This document shows positions 1 to 9,365 of a stretch of DNA of 64,000 nucleotides, piece by piece. The translations under genes were made by a program, and so were the position numbers. The notes beneath the pieces were generated by a model that was given only the letters and a program-made list of their open reading frames with translations, searched no databases and was not told the origin of the DNA. Within the stretch, counting starts at the first letter, position 1. Each line of letters starts with the position of its first letter. Source of the DNA: Serripes groenlandicus (Eukaryota; Mollusca; Bivalvia; Cardiida; Cardiidae); NCBI GenBank assembly GCA_031761405.1, contig JASEVX010000008.1:43479733-43543732 (forward strand), given 5' to 3'.

Positions 1-166
1 CATTATTAAAAACTTATTTGAGATGCTTTTTGAAAATACTGACTGCAGTACAATCTGACTTTCCACCAAGGAAGAAAACATACAAAAAAATCATGGAAGT
101 TTCTTGTTTATTGCATGGCAATTCTGAGATAAATTGTTCATGTTCTAAAATCCTTATTTGACATTC

Positions 167-240
167 AAACCCTATGTTGTGTGTACTCAAAAGAATAATC
201 TCAGATGTATATTTCGAGAACCCACAACATAGGATTTTTA
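167..240. repeat. Imperfect hairpin repeat, copy 1
   Basis: Inverted repeat with 18-bp arms: CCTATGTTGTGTGTACTC at 171-188 and its near-complement at 216-233 (16 of 18 pair), around a 27-nt spacer. A second copy with different arm bases but the same layout is at 26613-26690. The left flank has CATGTTCTAAA, also found beside the other copy in inverted orientation, so the repeat unit is longer than the hairpin. I do not recognise the family; a small foldback MITE or a structured RNA are both possible. Confidence 0.6.
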
Positions 241-316
241 TGAGTAATAAGAGAAATATTGTGGGGAAAAGACCTGAAATCTGTCATTGTATGTGGCACT
301 CCCTCTTATCTAGTCC

Positions 317-1619
317 TCAGATTGAATAAAGTTTATGTCTTGTAAATTTCATGTTGCAAATTGCACTGCATACAAGAACGATATCATCAACGTGAGGAAG
401 ACTGGATATGGGTATTTCATTTGCCAGTATTCGAAAGGTTTTCAGACGTCTAATTACTTGCTCAATGAGAATTCGGAGGTTAGCAATTTGTTTAGTCTTT
501 CTTACACAGTCACTAGGCATTTGCGAAATACCCCTCCTTCCTGGTGGCACATACAATGACAGATGTATTGCGGCACACTCTTCCTTAATATTAAATCCCT
601 TGTCAGCCATCACCATACTGTGCATTGGAATGAGGTCTAAATACTGTGACTCCAAAGTGATAGCTTTGTCTGAAATTCTACCAAAGTATACCTTGGAAAC
701 AAAAATAATTGCACTGTTTGGAGAACAGGCGACAAGAAGTTTTAAAGTATTATGATGTTTATAGTCACTCCATGTGGAACTTTGTAGGTAAAGGTCTTTA
801 GGCGTCTCTATGAATATTTCAGTACAGTCAATGATCGAGTGCAGGGATGAAAGCTTTCGGAATCGCTTTGGTTTAGTGGCTATTAATTTTGCTTTACCAG
901 GCAGTTATACAAATGCTTTAAGTGTTAAACTAGAGGCACGTGACCATGCAAGAAATATGCGTGAAACGAGGCATTCAGAAATTCCAAAACGTTTTGCAAG
1001 GTCTGCATTTAAAAGGCCTAAGCGAAGTTTCATTAACATTAATAAAAACTCGCATTTTGAGGTTAATTTCCTCTCAGGCCAATATCGTGGTTCACCCCTG
1101 AACTTTCTCAAGTTCTTCACCATTGATGTGACACCCGTCCATCTCCTATTAATAAAAGAGTGTAGTACATTGTGAAACATAGATTTGGTTAAAAAACCAA
1201 TATAAAACAGGACATCTTTGTCACATTGAAGGAGCTGTTCTGAGTTCATGTTATTTCTGAGATTTTTAATTGTTTTCTTTAGCTTTTGAATTTCTGAACG
1301 TTGTTTAATAATTGTTTGATATTGTGTTCTTACTAATTGAAACAACCCAAGTATAAATGCAACCAGAATTAATAGAGGAGGAAGTGACACAGGTGATTCT
1401 GACAGTAATGGCATGTCTGGATCTTCAACAATACGTGTAGCAGTGAATTCATGTACATCTGGTTCGGAAGTAACACCCAGTGTGCGTCATTTCTTTTCTG
1501 GAATGTGTTTGGTGGCTTCGAACCGTATCATCCTTTTAACACGTTTGGATGCCTCATTGTATCCAAGATTGAGGGTTGGCAGGGGATTCTTGAGAGTCGG
1601 CTCTTCATCTATGAAGTGC
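317..1619 (-). pseudogene. THAP/HTH/DDE_Tnp_4-type transposase, last exon, broken
   Basis: One minus-strand reading frame runs from 1619 to a TGA at 317-319, interrupted by TGA at 1487-1489 and TAA at 905-907. It starts with the C-terminal part of a THAP zinc finger (HFIDEEPTLKNPLPTLNLGY). Next come a hydrophobic segment with a coiled coil, then the helix-turn-helix found before DDE_Tnp_4 catalytic domains (LTSKCEFLLMLMKLRLGLLN...). The catalytic domain has IIDCTEIFIE (first Asp), MADKGF (second Asp) and ILIEQVIRRLK (Glu). An acceptor (TTTATAG) precedes the exon at 1620, and the phase matches the exon at 2796-2898. Known role of the family: cut-and-paste transposase of PIF/Harbinger- or ISL2EU-like elements. 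The two stops make it a pseudogene. A domesticated gene is less likely. Confidence 0.85.
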
Positions 1620-1699
1620 CTATAAATAAACAATAATAATGGGACAATTATTGCCACGGTATGACTTGTACATAGTAGGGGACAGAGATAGGGCAATGG

Positions 1700-2612
1700 A
1701 TATTGGTAATGGGCATTATTATTTTTTCAGTAATGGAATGTAATGGGTAATGGAGCTATTTTCTCATTACATGTAATGGTAATGCAATGCATTATTCTTA
1801 AAAAATGAGGATAATGGTCAATTACTTTTCCATTACTTACCTATATATTGAGGAAATCTATGCTTTTATTGTCTTTAAAACAAATGTTTCAATAAATAAA
1901 TTTACCCTCTGATCACAATGTAGGTGTTGAACAGTCCATTGTTTGACCAAATATAAGGTGTGAAGGATAAGCTATACAACAAGTACAATGCTATATATAT
2001 AATCTGTGAAAACAAGCAGGTGTGAAGGATCAAACGTCACATTTCAGCATTTTAATCCTAAATGCTATGCAAAATGTATCCTTATTAAGTTATACTGTAC
2101 AACACAGTATATTGTAAATGTAATGGGTTTTTTTTGTTAACAAAAATTAGGATAATTGTTCTATCAACTAAAGTCTAGTCTGTTCACTGTACAGCCTAGT
2201 CACTGTATAGATTAGTATATCATTTGCATCTAGTTTGGATTTTGGGGGTATAGTCAAGATGGATACGCTGAAAACCCATTTTGAGATTCCTTAATGACTT
2301 AAACTTCGAGGCTTTCATGATGATCAAATGTAATCAGGACAACCGAGACATTTTTGATCAGTATACAATTACAATGTACATAATAAACAGTAATATTTAG
2401 TAGTGGTTATTTACTGTGTGCACTCATAACATTTGACAATTTTCAGAATGAAAGTATTGACTAGTATACTATAAACATTCTTTAAAATGTTTAAATATAA
2501 TTACCATATCATGTTAATGGTATTAATGCATTGTCTTCAAATGGTAATGAGGTAAATCGCAATGTAATGGTAATGCATTACGTTACCAAGTTAATGACCC
2601 CATGCCTGGCAG
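1700..2612. repeat. TAATG-rich DNA in the transposase intron, possible hAT remnant
   Basis: Both edges of this intron segment are rich in TAATG/CATTA words (about 1700-1830 and 2500-2595) in roughly inverted arrangement, which recalls hAT-type ends. I could not define clean inverted termini or an 8-bp target duplication. No coding sequence is visible. Confidence 0.25.
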
Positions 2613-2795
2613 GGGAGTTATCCCCATAAGGTCTCTCAGTCTCGACTCTTTGCAAAATGGGGACCCTGGGTTGAATTTCCAGACTGACCACATCATTTTA
2701 AGTGACATTAGTTGGTGTGTAAAAAAACGTGTGCATTACTAGCTTATTTCTACATGATTGTAGATAATTATTATCTTGAAATCATTCTATATTAC

Positions 2796-2898
2796 CTTGA
2801 ACAAACCCTACTGTCTCTCGGGAGTGACCATAACTTGTTGCCATGTCTCCGACCTATAAGCTGCTTCCATTTTTCACGCTTTTCTGTACGTTTCTTCA
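2796..2898 (-). pseudogene. THAP transposase exon 2 (THAP core)
   Basis: Short exon read on the minus strand between TTCCAACAG (acceptor, 2899-2901) and GTAATA (donor, ending at 2795). Its 103 nt encode KKRTEKREKWKQLIGRRHGN followed by KLWSLPRDSRVCS. This is the middle of a THAP domain: the invariant Trp (EKWKQ) and the C of VCS, whose His partner (RHF) is supplied by the next exon at 1619. The phase joins exactly: AG from this exon plus G from exon 3 gives Arg. It is open throughout. The intron to exon 3 is 1.2 kb. Confidence 0.75.
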
Positions 2899-3247
2899 CT
2901 GTTGGAAAAAAAGGTGAATATACAAAACAAATATATATAACATTTAAGTTTTGACAGTTCCGTAATCCGTAATATCTGGGACTACTCTGGTAATATATAG
3001 GTCATAGGTGGGCGTATGTGGGTGGGTGGGGTGATTGTGTTGTTCTTTTTTGTTTAGCCTTAAATAAACTATAATTTGTATAATAATTAAAATATATCAT
3101 AAATATGTGATCATTTTTTTATTTCATCTTAATACACACACTAGTAAAATTTGACACACGTCGATATTCGTAGTGACTGGATACATTGTTTACATTAGTT
3201 ACTCATCAGTTTAATGAGCAGAAAATTTAGACTTCATTAATATTTAC

Positions 3248-3316
3248 CTGAAATGAGGGTTTCACTTGCAGATCTTGTCTCTGTGCAGGCAGCCGCAAGC
3301 CTCACACAGTTGATTT
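3248..3316 (-). pseudogene. Candidate THAP transposase exon 1, cut by a transposon
   Basis: Minus-strand segment ending in TTTCAG|GTAAAT (donor at 3247). Its frame and phase fit exon 2, since one base here plus two there give Val. It encodes INCVRLAAACTETRSASET and a few more residues, with two Cys that could be the first pair of a C2CH finger, although the spacing (six residues) is wider than usual. At 3316 it meets the Helentron-like element. On the far side of that element an ATG lies at 4521-4523, and joining the two flanks keeps the frame open. This is inference: the THAP match is weaker here than in exon 2. Confidence 0.4.
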
Positions 3317-4519
3317 TTAGCTCACCAGAGCACGTAGTGCTCAAGGTGAGTTATTGTGATCGCCTTTTGTCCGTCGTTCGTCGTCAACATTTGCTTGTTA
3401 CTACTCTAGAAGCAACATTTTGCATCCAATCTTTATGAAAGTTTATCAGAACATATATCTCCATCAACTCTAGGCCAAGTTCGAAACTGGGTCAAAAGCT
3501 AGGTCACTAGGTCAAATTTAAGGAAAATCTTGTTAACACTCCTGAAGCCGCATTTTTGGCTTGAGCATGTTGACACCTTGTCAGAATGTTAGTCTTAGTG
3601 ATATCTAGGCCAAATTCGAATATAGGTCATGTCCGGTCGTTCGTCGTCAACATTTGCTTATTACTACTCTAGAGGCAACATTTTGCATCCAATCTTTATG
3701 AAAGTTTATCAGAACATATATCTCCATCAACTCTAGGTCAAGTTCGAAACTGGGTCAAAAGCTAGGTCACTAGGTCACATTTAAGGAAAATCTTGTTAAC
3801 ACTCCTGAAGCCGCATTTTTGGCTTGAGCATGTTGAAACCTTGTCAGAATGTTAGTCTTAGTGATATCTAGGCCAAGGTCGAATATAGGTCATGTCCGGT
3901 CGTTCGTCGTCAACATTTGCTTGTTACTACTCTAGAGGCAACATTTTGCATCCAATCTTTATGAAAGTTTATCAGAACATATATCTCCATTAACTCAAGT
4001 TCGAAACTGGGTCATGTGGGGTCAAAAACTAGGTAACTAGGCCAAATTGAAGGAAAATCTTGTTAACACTCTGGAAGCCACATTTTAAACTTGAGCATGT
4101 TGAAATTTTATCAGAAAGTTTGTCTTTATGATATCTAGGCCAAGTCTGAATATGGGTCATGTTCGGTCAAAAACTAGGTCACTAGGCCAAATTTAAGGAA
4201 AATATTGTTTACACGCTAGATGCAACATTTCTGGCTTGAGCATGTTGAAACTATGTCGGACTTAGTGATATGTAGGTCAAGTTCGAATATGGGTCATGTC
4301 GGGTAAAAAACTAGGTCACAATGCCAAATTTAAGGAAAATCTTGTTAACACTCTGGAAACCACAATTTTATATGGGTCATGTCATGTCAAAAACTAGGTC
4401 ACTAGACCAAATTTTGTTAACACTCTGGAAGCCACATGTTTGGCTTGAGCATGAGAGAGTTATGTCTTAAATATCCCATTCTCAGGTGAGCGATTCCAGG
4501 GCCTCGTGGCCCTCTTGTT
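3317..4519 (+). mobile_element. Helentron-like (HINE/pearl-type) non-autonomous element 1
   Basis: The 5' end has TTAGCTCACC with the hairpin GAGCAC-GTA-GTGCTC and then GTCCGTCGTTCGTCGTC. The 3' end has GGTGAGCGATTCC, the hairpin AGGGCC-TCGT-GGCCCT and TCTTGTT. The interior is a tandem array: a 263-bp unit that includes the GTCGTTCGTCGTC segment (starts near 3373, 3636 and 3899), then more diverged units with the recurring words TAGGTCACTAGG and CTTGTTAACACTC. No protein is encoded. The layout matches the known HINE plan, but no homology search was possible. It interrupts exon 1 of the transposase gene. Confidence 0.6.
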
Positions 4520-4764
4520 CCATTTGTTGAGCCAATATGCGCCGTTTGAACAGTTTTGCAATGCACAGGTCAAAGCCATTGTTGATTTTATACTCGTTAT
4601 TCACGAACGACAACTGCAGCCGATCTTCCGATTTCGCGCATGCGTAGTAAAAAACTGTTAGACCGTGTATTTAGGTGGCAATACACAGTAGAAAGTCAAT
4701 CTTCCAGTAAACGTCTGACCCTCTTTTCTGTTAACCAAAAAACAGCTGGCACAGAATCACTGAA

Positions 4765-5290
4765 ATGAAATACACCATTTTGTTGCAACAAAGGATGTCA
4801 GAATTATTAGAAAATAACAGTAAATCAATGTATCAATCTGGATTTTGGAAATTTGTAGCACTTTCAAATGGCTTGCAAGGTCGACAAAAAATGCAGAAAA
4901 ATACCATTTTTACCCTTAAATCGAAAAATCACAACAATAATTCGCAGGGGTTAGGGTTAAAAATCATCAGCTACTATGGGACCAAAACCTGTATGCAATC
5001 TGAGGATGCCTAAGGAAATACCACGTTACCAGCTCCTTCTTGCACACTTTTCAACTGAAAAATGGTCCCTATGTTTACATGCAACAGAATGCTCCTAGCT
5101 CACAAGGTATAGATTTGCACTTCTGGCCATACACAAGTAGACTCAAAGAGGAAAGTGTCCGATGGCAAAATTCAAACTCGTGCTTTACGTCTAATGTTTA
5201 TGTAACCAAGGTACATGTAGAGAGTATGTTTCCTACATGTACACTGCTCATGCATAATTAGCTGGGCTTGTGTGATTACAGTGAGAATCA
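4765..5290 (-). repeat. Diverged copy of the 12.8-kb interspersed repeat
   Basis: Read on the minus strand, several blocks match 13360-13700: GGAGCTGGTAACGTGGTATT, a CTAACCCCTGCG-like block, and GTGATTTTT followed by an AAGGGTAAAA-type word. Similarity is patchy. The open frames here (for example 4765-5013 plus) read through repeat DNA and are not taken as genes. 4524-4764 holds nothing I recognise. Confidence 0.45.
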
Positions 5291-5329
5291 GTGAATGTTA
5301 GTGAGCAGATATCACCTAACATATCCCAG

Positions 5330-5600
5330 CATGCACTCTAACAATCCCTATTTTCCCGCTCTTCTTCATACACTTAGACATTCTTATGTTAATTCCGAAA
5401 GGACGAGGAATGATGTGGAGAGCTTTACTTTTCTCCACTTATTGCTCTATCAAACTCGATTATCCTGGTACGTGTCTTTTCTACTACTTTTGTTATATAT
5501 GTTTATATTCGCTTGCTCCTTTTCTGTTAATGATAATTGTATTTATAATTCAACTTGTTATATCCATCACTTTATTCATTCTATATTTCATTACAGACTC
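5330..5600 (+). pseudogene. Possible GPCR fragment (TM4-TM5)
   Basis: A plus-strand frame reads a hydrophobic stretch (IPIFPLFFIHLDIL), a loop with Cys and DYPGTC, then YYFCYICLYSLAPFLLMIIV, which has the Pro and spacing expected of TM5 in rhodopsin-type peptide receptors. No TM3 DRY, TM6 or TM7 motif was found nearby. AT-rich DNA can give hydrophobic frames by chance, so this is only a candidate. 5700-6700 holds no recognisable gene. Confidence 0.25.
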
Positions 5601-6710
5601 CATTTGTATATTATCAACCACGACAGTAAAATTATACAACCCACTAGGGAGTATTGTTTCTAAATCCACTGGACCTGAGTTACATTTACATTTATAACCT
5701 TAACAAAATACCTTTAGCCCAGAAATGTACCTAAATTTTCAATATTTCTATTAGTGTTATATGACCCCTTAAGGGGGAATTCAATGTGCATGTAATAGGC
5801 AAAAGACACTGTTTATCAATAAAACACACTAATATAAAATGATTTCAACCATTTTCAGCATGCTGAAGGCGCAGATATTTGTTTTAAACGATTTCAAACC
5901 CTTCACTTAATTCACACATTTTATCCCAGTTTTTGGCAATTTTTTATCATTATTCCCCAACTGCAAGAAATGGATAAACTGTTCCAGTATGAGTGCAGTA
6001 CCACTTTTGATCACATTTTCGTATACATCTGTGCTCTCAGAGCTGGTATTGCACTGAATGCATGCCATGGTTTTAACCTATAAGCTATTTGTTCCAAAAT
6101 TCTCCACTGTTCTATCCTTTCAATGTGCACTTTCAGTAGATTTTTCAAAGTTATTTTCAATATTTTGCCCTGAAAGACCTGCTGATGAACAAAAAAGACA
6201 TACATAGTCAACTAGAATTAAAACAAGCTCACTTTATGTAAAAAAATAGCTTTCAGATCATTTCTGAGGCAATTTAACCCTTTCACAAGGTATTCTATAT
6301 AATGCAAGGGAAATAATCCATGCAGTCATAGTTTGCAAACATCTCATTTCCCCCTTAGTATCCAAATGTGAATTACCTGGACTGTTTATTTATGAAATCT
6401 GATGCTTCAGCAGATAAAACCACATATTTACAGCCCCTAACTGGTCACCTTATCATGTTTTCTATCAAGAAAAGACACAGACCAGCCAAAATGTTCACTT
6501 TTAGTAGTGAATTAGCCAAGGATCAGAAATGGATATACTTGAATACTTGCTATTTATTCAATCAAGGAAGTTGCGTTGGTGTTCATAGAGCCAATGTTCG
6601 GTGTGCCATTGGTGTCGATATCGTTGTTATCTAGAAAGTCGCATAGGTAGCTCGAACTGGCCCCGAACATGATGCCTGTTGCATTCCAGCTTGCAATTCT
6701 CAAAGCCATT

Positions 6711-7124
6711 TTAATCTACGCCTGCACACGTATTAAGGACGGTGTACCTATTTTCATGTTCGAAGTCATTTTCATTTTCATACTGATTATAGTATTGTTG
6801 CCTGGCGTATTGGTTATCTCGCGCGGAATTGTGGCGATCTTGTCTATGACCCGGCCGACGCAATTTGTTTGCATTATATGGTATCCATGGACGACAGTTT
6901 ATTTTCCGCGGCCAAAAGCTGGGATCGTCCGTAATGTTATCTGCGTATTCATTGTCTTCAACTTTCACGCATACAATTACATTTCCGTAACGACGGTTTC
7001 TCGAAATTAACACCTTCGTTACTTTCGGGCCTCGACGTTCAATGTATTTCGATACTATGATTTCCGTAACGTTTGGTTTAAAACCACCGATATAGTAGCT
7101 TTGTGTGCGCTTATTGGTGAATAG
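6711..7124 (-). CDS. RRM-like, basic-tailed open frame (TE ORF1-like?)
   Basis: An open minus-strand frame of about 137 codons, bounded by a TAA upstream near 7124 and a stop at 6711. The N-terminal half reads YYIGGFKPNVTEIIVSKYIE, then KVLISRNRRYGNVIVCVKV, then DPSFWPRKINCRPW. The order beta (YIGG), helix, beta (VLI), beta (VIVCVKV) and a final FWP..CRPW resembles RRM-like domains in invertebrate transposon ORF1 or uncharacterised proteins. The C-terminal half is rich in Asn, Arg, Gln and Tyr and ends in NRYTVLN. No ATG start is obvious, so it is an exon or a fragment. The overlapping plus-strand frame (6669-7010) is a shadow. Confidence 0.45.
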   Translation of the reverse strand, partial: LFTNKRTQSYYIGGFKPNVTEIIVSKYIERRGPKVTKVLISRNRRYGNVIVCVKVEDNEYADNITDDPSFWPRKINCRPWIPYNANKLRRPGHRQDRHNSARDNQYARQQYYNQYENENDFEHENRYTVLNTCAGVD

Positions 7125-7220
7125 TTAAAACTCGCCGTCATCCTCATAACCCTGAGCATTCTTTGTGGATACTTTCAAAAGTTAACGTTCTATTGTTTTT
7201 AGATGTTAATGATGCCCTTT

Positions 7221-8830
7221 TTTAGATCACCTAGAGCCGAAGGCTCAAGGTGAGCTATTCTGATCACTTTTTGTCCGTCGTCCGTCGTCCGTCGTCCGTC
7301 CGTCCGTCCGTCCGTCCGTCCGTCCGTCCGGCGTTAACTTTTAGCTTTAAACATCATCTCCTCCCAAACTCCAAGGACAATTTCCGTGAAACATCACAGG
7401 ACTGTTCCTCTGGTTGGCCTCTTTCAAAGTTGTTCAAAGATTTAAATTCCATTGAGAACTTTGTTTGCTGCGGCATCAGAAAGGGGGCAAAATGTCCGAA
7501 CTTTAAAAATCTTCTCCTCCGAATCTGCCTGTCAGATTCAAATATAATTTGGTAGAAATGTTCCTTGGGTGACCCTCTATAAAAATTGTTCAAGCCATAC
7601 TGATTGGTCGAAAAACATGGCAGTCAGGCGGCATCAGAAAAGGGGCAAAATGACAAAATTTGGAAATTCCATTTTTATGAAAGTGCTTGTCTGATTTTAA
7701 GAAAGTATAATACGAATCTTACTTTAATGATCCTCTATTTAATTTGTTTAAGCCGTTTTGATGGGTTACACAATCATAGCAACCAGGCGTCATCACAAAA
7801 GGGGTAAATTGAACTTTTAGCTACAAATGACAACCAACTCCTACCATTCCAATAGACCAATTTCCACAAAACATCACAGGAATGTTCCTTTGGTGGTCCT
7901 TTTTCAAATTTGTTCAGAGAATAAAATTCCATTGAGAACTTTGGTTGCTGCGGCATCAGAAAGGGGACAAAATGTCCAAACTTTAAAAATCTTCTCCTCC
8001 GAATCTGCCTGTCAGATTCAAATATAATTTGATAGAAATGTTCCTTGGGTGACCCTCTATAAAAATTGTTCAAGCCATACTGATTGGTCGAAAAACATGG
8101 CAGTCAGGCGGCATCAAAAAAGGGGCAAAATTAAAAAATTTGAAAATTCCATTTTTATGAAAGTGTTTGTCTGATTTTAAGAAAATATAATACGAATCTT
8201 ACTGTAATGATCCTCTATTTAATTTGTTTAAGCCGTTTTGATTGGTTACACGATCATATCAACCAGGCGTCATCACAAAAGGGGTAAATTGAACCTTAGC
8301 TACAAATGACAACCAACTGACCTACCATTCCAATGGACCAATTTCCACAAAACATCACAGGAATGTTCCTTTGGTGGTCCTCTTTCAAAATTGTTCAAAG
8401 ATTTAATTTCCTTTGAGAACTTTGGTTGCTGCGGCATCAGAAAGTGAGAAAAATACCCAAATTTTAAAATCCTTTTCCTCCATAATCTGCTTGTGCGATT
8501 GCAAGATAATTTGGTAGTAATGTTCCTTAAGTGACACTCTAAATAAACTGTTGAAGCCATATTGATTTTGTTGAAAAACAGGGCAGCAAGGCGGCATCAG
8601 GAAAGGTGCAAAATGACAAAAACTTTATAATTCCATTCTTATTAAAGTTCTTGTTAGATTTCAAGATATAAATGGCCTTTACTAATAAGCTGTTTCTTGA
8701 GAAGTGTCCACTCCTTGCAGTTTCATTTGCACTCCTTTATCAAATTTTCCCAGATATTTGCAGTTAAATATTTGCTACTAATTTACTATCAATTAGGTGA
8801 TCGATTTAGGGCCATTTTGGCCCTCTTGTT
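7221..8830 (+). mobile_element. Helentron-like element 2
   Basis: The 5' end reads TTTAGATCACCTA, the hairpin GAGCC-GAA-GGCTC and AAGGTGAG, followed by (GTCCGTC)n and (GTCC)n at 7275-7330. The 3' end reads TTAGGTGATCGATTT, the hairpin AGGGCC-ATTTT-GGCCCT and CTTGTT, ending at 8830. The interior is about three copies of a roughly 460-480-bp unit (starting near 7340, 7811 and 8291) with the words CATCACAGGAATGTTCC, TTGGGTGACCCTCTA and CAGGCGGCATCA. The unit is unrelated to that of element 1. Open frames inside are repeat shadows. Confidence 0.6.
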
Positions 8831-8925
8831 GGACTATATTTCGATCGGTGATCATCGTTAACAATGATAACGATACAGGTAGATGGATAAAACAAATACT
8901 CTTATATAACGCAAACAGTAATACG

Positions 8926-9365
8926 GGAGATAGACAGAGACACAGACAGAAAGATACAGAATGTGGATACAGACAGAGAGAGACAGATATACAGACAGTA
9001 AAGACATACATACTTATACTAGCAGGGTGGGGAGGGAAGAGAGAGAGAGAGAGGGGGGGGGGACGGAGGGAGAGGGACGGAGGGAGAGGGAGAGAGAGGG
9101 ATGAAGAGAGGGATGAAGAGAGGGAGAGGGAGTGAGACAGATAAACAGAGACACACAGAGGAAGAAACTTAAAGAGACCGAGATACAGACAGAGGGAGAC
9201 AGAAAAGCATGGAGGTTAAGAGATAGACTGACAGACAGACAAACAGAGACACACATACAGATAGTTAAAGAGACCAATAATCAGACAGACATATATATAA
9301 AAGACAAAACAAAACAGGGAGGAAGAGACAGACAGATAGACAGACAGACAGACTATGAGAAACTC
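8926..9365. repeat. Purine-rich GACA/GAGA low-complexity tract
   Basis: Long run of GACAGA, GAGA, GGGAGA and CAGACA words, including a poly-G stretch near 9050. It abuts the 82-bp satellite. Open frames on both strands here are compositional and not genes. Confidence 0.9.

Noticed and set aside
4765..5261. Two plus-strand open frames
   Set aside because: They cross a diverged copy of repeat B in antisense and show no protein features.
6669..7010. 113-codon hydrophobic plus-strand frame
   Set aside because: Antisense shadow of the RRM-like minus frame; its hydrophobicity comes from complementing Asn, Lys and Glu codons.
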